NCBI GenBank assembly: GCA_009797885.1
Contig: WNKP01000012.1
Coordinates: 85,091 to 149,090 of the forward strand
Length of the DNA stretch: 64,000 bases
Direction of reading: 5' to 3'
DNA from: Flavobacteriaceae bacterium GF1
Lineage (GTDB): Bacteria; Bacteroidota; Bacteroidia; Flavobacteriales; Flavobacteriaceae
This document shows positions 25,894-33,807 of the stretch, piece by piece. The translations under genes were made by a program, and so were the position numbers. Position 1 is the first letter of the stretch. Every line of letters starts with the position of its first letter. The notes under the pieces are model-generated. The model saw nothing but the letters and a program-made list of their open reading frames with translations. It was not told where the DNA came from and did not search any database.

Positions 25894-27216
25894 TCAAAAA
25901 TCCTCCTTCTCCATCAATTCCCGTATCTTTTTCTCCTCCCATCGCTTGCCCCATAGGGGATTGTACCCAAAAGCTTCCATCCCATGGGCCATAACACCAA
26001 AACCCCAGCCCACGGTGGGGAAAATGGCCCAAAGAAAACTGGTGGTCCTAAAATTGAGCCACCACAGAAAGGGAATCACCAGGCCATAGGCAATAAGGTT
26101 CCCATAGAACCCCTTTATCGCTTCCACCCGCTCCTTGGCCTTCAAGTAGCGTTTTTCCTCAATATGCGTTTCCTGGGTTTCCATTACGGAAATCTGTCTG
26201 GACAACATGGGCAATTGTACACTAAAATCCTTGTTGGTCTTGGCAATGCGGACCTCCCTATCGGTTAAAATGGAATAACGCTGTCGAATATTCTGTAGCC
26301 CTACCCCACTACTCTTTTTTACCACTTGTTTTTCCTGAAGGTTATTACTTACCGCCAACATTCCTTTGTCCTCATACACTTTTATGTGAAGGGGTTTGGA
26401 AGAAGTCACCACATTGTGCTTTACCGCGTTTTCCAGCAAAAGCTGAAGGGAAAGGGGGACTATTTTAGCATCGGGATCGGTGGCCTGCTCCGGAATATCA
26501 AAAACAATACTATCCTCAAACCGCATTTTTAATAAACGTACATACGTACGTGCAAAGTTGAGTTCCTCATCCACCGTGACCAAATCCTTGTTTTTTTGCT
26601 CCAATACATAGCGGTATACCTTGGAAAGCGAAGTGGTGAATTTCTGGGCCTGATGGGGGTCCTCTTCTATTAAACTGGTCAGTACATTGAGGCTATTGAA
26701 CAGAAAGTGGGGATCCAATTGGTTTTTAAGGGCATCAAACCGTGCAGAAGCGGTACCGGCAATAATCTTTTGTTCCTTGACTTCCTTTTTCTGTAGCGCC
26801 CGATAAAAATAAAACGCATGGAAAAATAAAATGGCTATGATGGTAATGACCACCGTAAAGACATAATTCTCCGGTTCTTCCTTTTCAAAAAACTTGACAA
26901 TACCGTTCCCCGTGTAATAAAAATAGATAAGGTAACGCAGGACAACTATGGTCAAAACTGAAAAGACAAAAGACCCAAGAGCACCCAGCCAGAGTCTTTT
27001 TTTAGGGTCCGTTTCCCAGTTAAAACGCAAGTTCAGCCCATCGTAATAGTAAGAGTTCACTGCGGTAAGTGAGAAGGAAAAGATAAAGTCCACAAGTATT
27101 TGTGGACCAATGTTCTCCCAGGAATAATCACCATCGCCATAAACGATAATATCGAAGAAGACGACCACAACCGTGATGACCAGTGAAATCTTTATGACTT
27201 TTACGAGGGTGTTCAT
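25894..27216 (-). CDS. LytS-type histidine kinase with C-terminal 2TM domain
   Basis: 440 aa. Four N-terminal membrane segments (about 8-25, 38-55, 76-100, 118-137). Kinase core of the His_kinase/LytS group: phospho-acceptor His170 in LKNQLDPHFLFNSLNVL, N-box LLLENAVKHN near 250, and GVGLQNIRQRY as the G-box. Residues 345-440 are a complete 2TM domain: RYLKAKERVEAIKGFYGN, two membrane segments, GKRWEEKKIRELMEKEDF. The ATG at residue 345 could begin a separate 96-aa protein, and a TAA overlapping that ATG exists in another frame, so the fusion may have come from an indel. Likely partner: LytTR regulator at 20887-21642. Confidence 0.92.
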   Translation of the reverse strand: MNTLVKVIKISLVITVVVVFFDIIVYGDGDYSWENIGPQILVDFIFSFSLTAVNSYYYDGLNLRFNWETDPKKRLWLGALGSFVFSVLTIVVLRYLIYFYYTGNGIVKFFEKEEPENYVFTVVITIIAILFFHAFYFYRALQKKEVKEQKIIAGTASARFDALKNQLDPHFLFNSLNVLTSLIEEDPHQAQKFTTSLSKVYRYVLEQKNKDLVTVDEELNFARTYVRLLKMRFEDSIVFDIPEQATDPDAKIVPLSLQLLLENAVKHNVVTSSKPLHIKVYEDKGMLAVSNNLQEKQVVKKSSGVGLQNIRQRYSILTDREVRIAKTNKDFSVQLPMLSRQISVMETQETHIEEKRYLKAKERVEAIKGFYGNLIAYGLVIPFLWWLNFRTTSFLWAIFPTVGWGFGVMAHGMEAFGYNPLWGKRWEEKKIRELMEKEDF

Positions 27217-27219
27217 TAT

Positions 27220-27861
27220 TTAGCCTTTACATTGCTCCAAAACCTGCTTGGCCTGATCTTGGCCCCAACTTGGATAAAAGGGCGTATCGTTTTCAAAGGT
27301 AGCGAATAGTTCCAAAGCCCTTTCCACATCTTTGCAATAGGGTGTTGTATCCTTACCAAAATAGCGGGCAGAGCCCATGTCCCAGTTCGCTTTTGAATAC
27401 ACTACCCTTGGGTTTTCAGGAGCCAATTGTAGGGCACGATTGTACAATTGCATGTTTTTTCCCGATAACATTGGACCATAGGTAGCACCGTCAAAAGCCA
27501 TCCAGGCCGTATTGATCATTGCCTCCTGAACCACAATTTCGGCATTGTCCGGAGCAATTCTCTTGGCAATATCAACAAATTCCTTCGCCTTATCCAAACG
27601 CTGCCGCAACAGTGCTTCATCTTTTAGTCCAAATGCAGAGGTGGTATTGACCTGTGCCACGTAGTAATAGGGAATCCAATTATCGTGCTCCGCCATGGCA
27701 ATACGTTCAAATAGATTGGAGGCTTCCGTAATCTTCCCCTGGCCCCATAAATCCATGGCCTTGGACATTCCCTTGGTATATTGATCCTGTGCCGTTAGGG
27801 CAACCGCAATCAATAAGGCGCATACTGTTACAACTGTTCTGATTGATCTTTTGTTTTTCAT
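27220..27861 (-). CDS. Exported TPR-like protein
   Basis: About 213 aa with signal peptide (MKNKRSIRTVVTVCALLIAVALTAQ). The mature part is helical with TPR-like units: YTKGMSKAMDLWGQGKITEASNLFERIA, LDKAKEFVDIAKRIAPDNAEIVVQEA, and LYNRALQLAPENPRVVYSKAN. Ends 3 bp before the kinase start, so it is in the same operon. It probably works in the periplasm, perhaps supplying an input to the kinase; this is inference. Starts at 27891 or 27879 are also possible. Confidence 0.85.
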   Translation of the reverse strand: MKNKRSIRTVVTVCALLIAVALTAQDQYTKGMSKAMDLWGQGKITEASNLFERIAMAEHDNWIPYYYVAQVNTTSAFGLKDEALLRQRLDKAKEFVDIAKRIAPDNAEIVVQEAMINTAWMAFDGATYGPMLSGKNMQLYNRALQLAPENPRVVYSKANWDMGSARYFGKDTTPYCKDVERALELFATFENDTPFYPSWGQDQAKQVLEQCKG

Positions 27862-27953
27862 GACTGTTCGTGTTTCCATTGCTGTATTCATTTATTCTTG
27901 ATTTCACCGTAAAATTCGGTGCTCCATTCGATGTTGGGCAATTCCATTGACCG

Positions 27954-27982
27954 AATTGTAAATTTTTGGGGATGGGTTGTAG
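27954..27982 (-). promoter_or_regulatory. Candidate LytTR binding site, TPR-kinase operon
   Basis: TTGTA at 27956 and TTGTA at 27977, 21 bp apart, with GGGATGGG before the second half-site and GACCGAA before the first. Matches the 2TM-operon site at 23686 in about 24 of 29 positions by eye. Lies about 65-95 bp upstream of the candidate starts. Confidence 0.62.
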
Positions 27983-28002
27983 GTTTTACTTTGTTTGATG
28001 TT

Positions 28003-28166
28003 GGATGTTAGAGGTTGGATGCTAGATGCTGGAGATTAGAGGTTGGATGTCCGATTCCTAATTCCTAACTCCTGATTCCTAATTCCTGATTCTTGAAGTT
28101 GGAGGTTAGATTTCCGATTTCTGATATCTAATGTCTTACGTCTCATATCCCATCTCATATCTCAAA
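28003..28166. repeat. Degenerate heptad-periodic repeat
   Basis: About 160 bp divides into 7-base units: first TTGGATG/TTAGAGG types, then CCTAATT/CCTGATT/CCTAACT, then TTGGAGG again and TCTAATG-like units. Unlike the array at 380-586 the strand bias switches inside the array, so the halves are partly inverted relative to each other. Confidence 0.7.
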
Positions 28167-28185
28167 ATTGACAAACTTGTGGGAC

Positions 28186-28211
28186 GTACTACAAGTCCGT
28201 AGTACAAATCC
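28186..28211. promoter_or_regulatory. Tandem 13-mer with overlapping dyads, upstream of DoxX gene
   Basis: GTACTACAAGTCC (28186-28198) is followed at once by GTAGTACAAATCC (two mismatches). The junction also forms a perfect dyad GTACTAC-n6-GTAGTAC, and ACTTGT/ACAAGT (28175-28180 with 28191-28196) forms another. This looks like an operator, about 75 bp upstream of the DoxX start. The regulator is unknown. Confidence 0.45.
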
Positions 28212-28281
28212 ACAGCTCAAATATTTTCATATCTGCCTTAAAATGAGTATTTTATAAAGGGGTTACAAAAAACGTACGACT

Positions 28282-28704
28282 ATGGGAACTATTAAAAAAC
28301 TGAATAAGTGGGCCAATGCCCACACCTACTATCCCTTGGACCTGGTTAGGATAACCTTGGGAGGCTTTCTTTTCTATAAGGGTGTTGAGTTTATGAACAA
28401 TCAGGGTAGAATGCTGGAATTAATGCAACCCTTCGACGGAATGGCATTGGAGATGGTAATCCTTCACTACATTGCCCCGGCACACTTTCTCGGTGGCATT
28501 TTGATCGTCCTGGGATTGTTGACACGTTGGGTAACCATTGCCCAGCTCCCTATTTTGATTGGAGCCGTACTGACCAATTTTTTGGGCACTATGGACATTA
28601 CCAACCTTATTCTTTCCCTGGTCACGTTGTTACTTTGTATTTTCTTTTCCATCTATGGTTCCGGAAAACACTCAGCCGACTATTACCTTAAAATGCAACA
28701 GTAA
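28282..28704 (+). CDS. DoxX family membrane protein
   Basis: 140 aa with four hydrophobic segments. The DoxX pattern is seen in YYPLDLVRITLGGFLFYKGVEFMNN near the N-terminus, AHFLGGILIVLGLLTRWVTIAQLPILIGAV in the centre and a short Lys/His-containing tail (GSGKHSADYYLKMQQ). Members are small inner-membrane proteins linked in some bacteria with thiol or oxidative stress defence; no specific role can be read here. Monocistronic, with an operator-like repeat upstream. Confidence 0.88.
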   Translation: MGTIKKLNKWANAHTYYPLDLVRITLGGFLFYKGVEFMNNQGRMLELMQPFDGMALEMVILHYIAPAHFLGGILIVLGLLTRWVTIAQLPILIGAVLTNFLGTMDITNLILSLVTLLLCIFFSIYGSGKHSADYYLKMQQ

Positions 28705-28919
28705 GTTTTTGTCCAGGGTTTTGACAATGGTTGCAAGAAACCGGAGCATTCGCAATCAATATACTCTTTTTAGATCATGGATCAACTAAACCCAGGATGT
28801 TGTACAACTACGCATCTCCATTGTTGCTTTACCTTCCTTTATCCACCCCCGTCATCCTACATGGCCATTAAAAAGGATTTCGTGCCCCTAATTTTAAGCA
28901 TCCTTAATCCAAAAAGATT

Positions 28920-31082
28920 TTACAAATTATCCAACTGATTGCTTTTTTTATCATCGCTCAAGGTCCAAAAGAAGCCCACAAAGAAGAAACTGTCCGCTGC
29001 CGGACGTACCGCCCTACGTTCAAATACCCCAACATTGTTCGGCGCATCCGCATATTGGTAATTATTGATGTTGTTTATTCCCAAAATATTGTTTATTGAA
29101 AAGAACAGGATCTTTTGCTGATCGATCAAATAGGCCCAATTAAAGCTTAGATTTTGGAACGGTCTGGTCCTTTCGGCCAAAAACTCTGGTGTATTAGGGT
29201 TATCATAAGGTCTCCCTGAACCATGTAGATAGGTTAGCCCTATTTGTGAGCGAAGTTTGTCCGCCCAATATTTGGTCACAATTGAAAAACTGTGCTTAGG
29301 TGCAAAATTAGGCGTGGCCGCTTCGGGAAAGTTGCGAAAATCCCTTTCCGTATCCAAATAACTGTAAGAAATCCAATAATCCAGATTGTCTATACTTTTA
29401 TTGTCCCGCCAAAAAATATCCAGTCCAGTGGCATATCCACTTCCGTTATTTGAATATTCAGAGTCGAACTGCGGAAATTGGGTATTGAACTTTACCAAAT
29501 CATCGTAGTCTTTGTAAAAGGCCTCAGCGCGAAAGGTCTTCCCGTCGTTCAAATACTGGTAATTAAAGATATAGTGCGATGTTTTTTCCGAGGTCACGCT
29601 TCGGTTAAATTTAAGTACATCCCGTATCGGGTTCTGGTAAAAGTCACCATAGGCGACGGAAAATTGGGAGAATTCCCCACTTTTATAGGCCAATGATAAT
29701 CTGGGAGAAATGGTCAATTCGTCCAGAACCGAAGGACGCTCTACCCTCCCTCCCAGCTTTAGGGCAAAATCGTTGCTAAAAAAGATATCCGTTTCCAAAA
29801 AACCTGCCCAAAGCACATCATCAAAACTACTTTCAAAAGAAAAACCGTCCGGTTGTTCCACGTTTTCCTCAAAATTGGTATGAAATACTTCTGCTCCCAT
29901 ATTTAACTCAAATCTATTACTGAAGCTTTTGGAGACCTTCGCTTTTAAATGACCCGCAGTTTCGTTGTTTTCTATGTCATTATCAAAGACCAGAATACTA
30001 TTGGTGTCCCTGGATATACTGGCCCCCAAACTCACGCCCCAGTCGCTCTCGAAAAAATGTTTGTAACTGGAATTGAAATAGAGGTTGTTGTTCCGTAAAC
30101 GAAAGCGGACAAAATCCTCGAAATTGATATCTTCCTGGTCAATATCCAAATTGGAATAGTTGAAGCTCGTATACAATTTGAAGATGGTTCTATCGCCCTT
30201 GCTTCTAAAGACCCCTTCTCCCTGAATCGATTCAAAGGGTTTGTTCCATCGCACGCCTTGAGTGGAAGGTATTAAGGTCTCGTAAGGGGCCAAATTGACG
30301 TATTGGGTGCTGAAACTTAGGGATTCCTTGCCCCAAATTTCGGTATGTCCCAATTGCGCCCCAACGGACATTGCCCCAATATCCGTTTTTTCCATTTCGG
30401 GAACATCTATGGTATTCAATAACAGTACACTGGACAATGCTTGCCCATATTCGGCGGAATAGCCCCCTGTGCTAAAAGTGATGCCCTTAAAAAGCATTGG
30501 GGAAAACCGACTTCTTGTCGGTATGTTCTGTGCGGTTCCAAAGAAAGGTTGAAATACCCTTATCCCATCAATAAATACCTGGGTTTCCTCAGCCCCACCA
30601 CCCCTCACAAAAAGACGGCCATCCTCGTTTATGGTTGTTGTTCCGGGAAGGGTCTGAAGCGCACCGACCACATCTGCCAAGGCTCCGGCTGTGGTTACAA
30701 TGTCCAAAGGCTTTAAAACGGAAACCTTGGAGTTGTCCCCGGCCTCAAAAGTTCCAGCCGTGAGGGTAACTCCGGTTAACTGGTTAATGGCTTCGATCAA
30801 TTTTATGTCGAGCTTCTGAAAATAGGAAACATCCCCCATTTCGTAGTGGGGGTCGTACCCCAAAACGGAAACGACCAGGGTTTGCGTTCCCGTTTCACCC
30901 GTCTCAAAGAAGAAAGCCCCGTTTTCATCCGTTGAAGCTCCATCATAGGTGCCTTCCAAGTACACATTGGCACCGGAAATGCCATTTCCGGCCTTATCGG
31001 TGACCATTCCGTTGATAGTGGTTTGGGCGGATGAAACCCAAATGGCAAGTAAGGTGGTTAAAAGTACGGCTAGGTTTTTCAT
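28920..31082 (-). CDS. TonB-dependent receptor with carboxypeptidase-like domain
   Basis: 720 aa. Signal peptide (MKNLAVLLTTLLAIWVSSAQ), a carboxypeptidase-regulatory-like domain (about 22-105: INGMVTDKAGNGISGANVYLEGTYDGASTDENG), a plug (about 115-235: LQTLPGTTTINEDGRLFVRGGGAEETQVFIDGI, GGYSAEYGQALSSVL) and a 22-strand barrel ending SFFFVGFFWTLSDD. Outer-membrane active transporter powered by TonB. No SusD partner or substrate gene lies beside it, so the ligand (metal complex, vitamin or peptide) is open. A candidate LytTR site sits about 67-95 bp upstream, which puts it in the proposed 2TM regulon. Confidence 0.93.
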   Translation of the reverse strand: MKNLAVLLTTLLAIWVSSAQTTINGMVTDKAGNGISGANVYLEGTYDGASTDENGAFFFETGETGTQTLVVSVLGYDPHYEMGDVSYFQKLDIKLIEAINQLTGVTLTAGTFEAGDNSKVSVLKPLDIVTTAGALADVVGALQTLPGTTTINEDGRLFVRGGGAEETQVFIDGIRVFQPFFGTAQNIPTRSRFSPMLFKGITFSTGGYSAEYGQALSSVLLLNTIDVPEMEKTDIGAMSVGAQLGHTEIWGKESLSFSTQYVNLAPYETLIPSTQGVRWNKPFESIQGEGVFRSKGDRTIFKLYTSFNYSNLDIDQEDINFEDFVRFRLRNNNLYFNSSYKHFFESDWGVSLGASISRDTNSILVFDNDIENNETAGHLKAKVSKSFSNRFELNMGAEVFHTNFEENVEQPDGFSFESSFDDVLWAGFLETDIFFSNDFALKLGGRVERPSVLDELTISPRLSLAYKSGEFSQFSVAYGDFYQNPIRDVLKFNRSVTSEKTSHYIFNYQYLNDGKTFRAEAFYKDYDDLVKFNTQFPQFDSEYSNNGSGYATGLDIFWRDNKSIDNLDYWISYSYLDTERDFRNFPEAATPNFAPKHSFSIVTKYWADKLRSQIGLTYLHGSGRPYDNPNTPEFLAERTRPFQNLSFNWAYLIDQQKILFFSINNILGINNINNYQYADAPNNVGVFERRAVRPAADSFFFVGFFWTLSDDKKSNQLDNL

Positions 31083-31148
31083 GACTGTTTGTTTTTTGAT
31101 ACCTCAAAAGTCATGTATTGGCCCAATCGAAGAAATTAAGGTCTACCC

Positions 31149-31177
31149 AATTGTAGCTTTATAGGGATGGATTGTAT
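31149..31177 (-). promoter_or_regulatory. Candidate LytTR binding site, TonB receptor gene
   Basis: TTGTA at 31151 and TTGTA at 31172, 21 bp apart, with GGGATGGA before the second half-site and CCCAA before the first. Same order and orientation relative to the gene as the sites at 23686 and 27954, but with more changes in the spacer. Confidence 0.55.
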
Positions 31178-31334
31178 CCCATCAAACAACTAAAACCATA
31201 GTATATCCATGGCTTTCACACATCTTTTTTTGATTCCAACCCTTTAATTATTAGATTTTTAGTATCTTATAAGAATTCAGAGTCATTCTTGCCCCACGCA
31301 ATCACAGAAGTTTCCCCGCATTGAATATCCGATC

Positions 31335-31373
31335 TCCGTAGCTGTACGGAAAATGTTTGGCCAATTCGCCAAA
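31335..31373 (+). promoter_or_regulatory. Two adjacent hairpins in a leader region
   Basis: TCCGTA-GCTG-TACGGA (31335-31350) and TTTGGC-n6-GCCAAA (31356-31373) are perfect dyads, 50-88 bp before the ATG at 31423. They could be operators or leader RNA structures. Neither is followed by a T-run, so they are not typical terminators. Confidence 0.35.
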
Positions 31374-31422
31374 TAGAAAGTATATCCTTTTATTTAAACA
31401 CATAACCAATAAATCAAAGTAG

Positions 31423-32187
31423 ATGAAAAAAGTAGTTTTCGCACTATTGCTAGTGCCCTTATTTGTCTTGGCGCAGGAGCGCCAGGAAGAGCCCGTTTTT
31501 ATGAACGTAATGATCACTCCAAATCCCGCTAAGATTTCGGAGTTCGAAGCAGGTCTTACTGCACACAACAAAAAGTATCATGCCACAGGAGCCAATGCAG
31601 TCCGGGTCTATTGGATTGCCAGTGGGGAGAATTCCGGTAAGTACATCTGGAGTATGGGTCCCACGACATGGGCGGCATTTGATGAATCCACCAATCCAAG
31701 CGGAGATCACGTCCAGGATTGGAATGCCAATGTGGCCCCTTACGCCGAAGCCGAAATGGAGACTACCTATTGGAAAGGGGATGCCAAACATTCCAATTTC
31801 ACCAAGGACTTTACCATGAAAAATCTGGCCATCTTTTATTTGGACATGAAACGCTTTAAGCAGCAAGAGTTCATGTCCGTTTTGGGAAAAGTAACCCAGG
31901 TATTCAAGGAAAAAGATGCGGATGAGCAATGGGGTGTTTATTGGAATCAGTTGAGCAATAGGGACGGCAAGGATATGGTTTGGGTGAATTTCTTCGAATC
32001 CATGACCTGGATGGCCGAGGATGATATGTTCCCACAGTGGTATGAAGAGGTCCATGGGGAAGGAACTTTTATGGAATTCCTCAAGGAATTTGAAGCTTCC
32101 ACCCATGCGGACTACCAGGAACTGTGGGCGTTTAGAGGTGATTTAAGTGGCTTGTCCGGAGAGGTGGTCATTACCCAGAATCAATAA
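31423..32187 (+). CDS. Secreted protein with duplicated ferredoxin-like fold
   Basis: 254 aa with signal peptide (MKKVVFALLLVPLFVLAQ). No family recognised with certainty. The mature protein seems to consist of two similar halves (about 25-120 and 135-235): each has a strand, a helix with E-F, a RVYW/GVYW strand preceded by acidic residues, then a G-K-x-x-W/VW strand and a Trp-rich helix (TTWAAFDE, MTWMAEDD). This is the layout of a dimeric alpha-beta-barrel (ABM-like) domain in tandem. Aromatic-rich. It may bind a small ligand; function unknown. Confidence 0.8.
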   Translation: MKKVVFALLLVPLFVLAQERQEEPVFMNVMITPNPAKISEFEAGLTAHNKKYHATGANAVRVYWIASGENSGKYIWSMGPTTWAAFDESTNPSGDHVQDWNANVAPYAEAEMETTYWKGDAKHSNFTKDFTMKNLAIFYLDMKRFKQQEFMSVLGKVTQVFKEKDADEQWGVYWNQLSNRDGKDMVWVNFFESMTWMAEDDMFPQWYEEVHGEGTFMEFLKEFEASTHADYQELWAFRGDLSGLSGEVVITQNQ

Positions 32188-32208
32188 AAAACGGCTTCCT
32201 ACCTATTA

Positions 32209-32232
32209 GAAGGCTCCTTAGGGGGCCTTTTT
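32209..32232 (+). terminator. Intrinsic terminator
   Basis: Stem AAGGCTCC / GGGGGCCTT around a TTA loop, followed by a run of T. It sits 22 bp after the stop of the secreted-protein gene and before the beta-lactamase-like gene. Confidence 0.65.
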
Positions 32233-32296
32233 TATGTTCAAACGTAGGTACAGCATTAAATTTCCTATCTTACATACCACACCTAATCCAACCAAA

Positions 32297-33796
32297 ATGA
32301 AAAAAATAGCGCTCCTCACCCTGCTTTTTTTGGCAGCAACCATTGTATACGCCCAGAATTCCGAAAAGGTCAAAATACTTGATGGCATGATCCAACAAGG
32401 GATGACCGATTGGAAAATACCAGGTTTGGCTGCCGTTGTGGTCAAGGATGGCGAAGTGGTCTTTAAAAAGACCTATGGGGTAAAAAGCATGGCAACTAAA
32501 GAAGCCGTAAATGGACAGACCCTGTTTGCCATGGCATCCACTACAAAAGCCATGGTGGCCATGGCCCTGGGAATTTTGGTGGATGAGGGCAAATTGGATT
32601 GGAACGATAAGGTTGTGGACCATCTGCCCAACTTTCAACTCTCCGATCCCTATATTACCGCAGATGCCAGGGTAAAGGACCTGCTTACCCATAATCTGGG
32701 CATCGCCAATGCGGATGTGCTTTGGGTATTGGACAGCATTTCAACCGACCTTACCTTAAAACGGTTCAAACACACCAAAAAAATATATCCGTTACGAGGT
32801 GGATTCACCTACCAAAACATTATGTATGCCGCTGCAGGAGAAGTCATTGCGGCAGTGAGCGGTATGCCTTGGGACCGTTTTATTGAAATGCGATTGTTCA
32901 AACCTTTAAATATGAACCGCTCCCAAACCAGGGCGGCCAACATTCCAAAAGTTGAGAATTCCGTAACGCCGCATTATGATTTTGGAGAGGGTGGTGTTCA
33001 AGTGGTCGATCGAAACTATTCCGACCAAATTGGTGCTGCTGGGATGATGTGGTCCTGTATTGATGATATTTCGAACTATTTGAAGTTCGTTTTGAGCAAG
33101 GGCATACAAAACCAGGATACCATACTACGACCCAGCACCTTTAAAACCTTGTTCCAACCCCATACCCTCATTCCAAAAAATCAATTTTATCCCACAATAA
33201 AACTCACAGAGCCCAATTGGTTGAGTTATGGCCTGGGATGGTTCCAACATGACTATCGCGGACAGAAATTGGACTTTCATACGGGGAGCCTCCAGGGACT
33301 TATTGCAATAGCAGGGGTGATACATGACAGAAATACCGCAGTTTATGTATTTGGAAATATGGATCATGCAGAATTGCGACATGCCATTATGTATCAAGCC
33401 ATGGATTTGTTTGCCTTTGATGATGAGGGTACCAACTGGCATCCCAAAATATTTGAGCTCTATGAAACCCTAAAAAAAGAAAGGATCAAAGGGGCACAAA
33501 AGCAAATAGGGGCCCGTATGCCAAATACCAGTCCTTCTTTGGATTGGAATGCCTATACGGGCAACTACCATCACCCCCTCTGTGGAACCCTGAAAATCAC
33601 GTCCGATAATGAAACCTTGAAACTTGACTTCAATGAATTTCAACAAATAGAGGCCTCCCATTGGCATTTGGATACATTTATGACCAAACCCAATAAACAA
33701 TGGACATCCGCTTCGGCAATGGTTTTCCATATCAATGGGAAAGCCAAGGTAGCATCCTTGGAATTCTCTGGATATACCTTCACAAAATCGAATTAA
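32297..33796 (+). CDS. Serine hydrolase, class C beta-lactamase-like, secreted
   Basis: 499 aa from ATG 32297 with signal peptide (MKKIALLTLLFLAATIVYAQ). Motif 1 S-x-x-K is ASTTK (Ser81, Lys84); motif 2 is Tyr172 in FTYQN; motif 3 equivalent is FHTGSLQG. A C-terminal lipocalin-like part (about 405-495: YTGNYHHPLCGTLKITSDNETLKLDF) matches the DUF3471 region. These enzymes act on D-amino-acid esters or peptides, or on beta-lactams; most are not true resistance enzymes. Next gene is a D-aminoacylase relative 11 bp away, which favours a D-amino-acid peptide role (inference). TATCTTAC at 32266 may be the promoter. Confidence 0.9.
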   Translation: MKKIALLTLLFLAATIVYAQNSEKVKILDGMIQQGMTDWKIPGLAAVVVKDGEVVFKKTYGVKSMATKEAVNGQTLFAMASTTKAMVAMALGILVDEGKLDWNDKVVDHLPNFQLSDPYITADARVKDLLTHNLGIANADVLWVLDSISTDLTLKRFKHTKKIYPLRGGFTYQNIMYAAAGEVIAAVSGMPWDRFIEMRLFKPLNMNRSQTRAANIPKVENSVTPHYDFGEGGVQVVDRNYSDQIGAAGMMWSCIDDISNYLKFVLSKGIQNQDTILRPSTFKTLFQPHTLIPKNQFYPTIKLTEPNWLSYGLGWFQHDYRGQKLDFHTGSLQGLIAIAGVIHDRNTAVYVFGNMDHAELRHAIMYQAMDLFAFDDEGTNWHPKIFELYETLKKERIKGAQKQIGARMPNTSPSLDWNAYTGNYHHPLCGTLKITSDNETLKLDFNEFQQIEASHWHLDTFMTKPNKQWTSASAMVFHINGKAKVASLEFSGYTFTKSN

Positions 33797-33807
33797 GACC
33801 CGTACTT

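Larger units (their letters stand above)
27862..28281. other. Intergenic region between TPR-kinase operon and DoxX gene
   Basis: About 400 bp that hold, in order: a small dyad CACCG-n7-CGGTG (27905-27921), a candidate LytTR site (27954-27982), heptad-periodic DNA (28003-28166), a tandem 13-mer with overlapping dyads (28186-28211) and then the AT-rich DoxX promoter area. No coding potential seen. Confidence 0.6.
31083..31422. other. Divergent promoter region, TonB receptor / secreted protein
   Basis: 340 bp with no gene. The left third carries the candidate LytTR site for the receptor gene. The centre is AT-rich. The right part has two adjacent hairpins (31335-31350, 31356-31373) before the rightward gene. 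Confidence 0.55.

Noticed and set aside
31459..32106. 215-codon minus-strand open frame
   Set aside because: Antisense to the secreted protein at 31423, which has a signal peptide; the antisense product is low in coding character.
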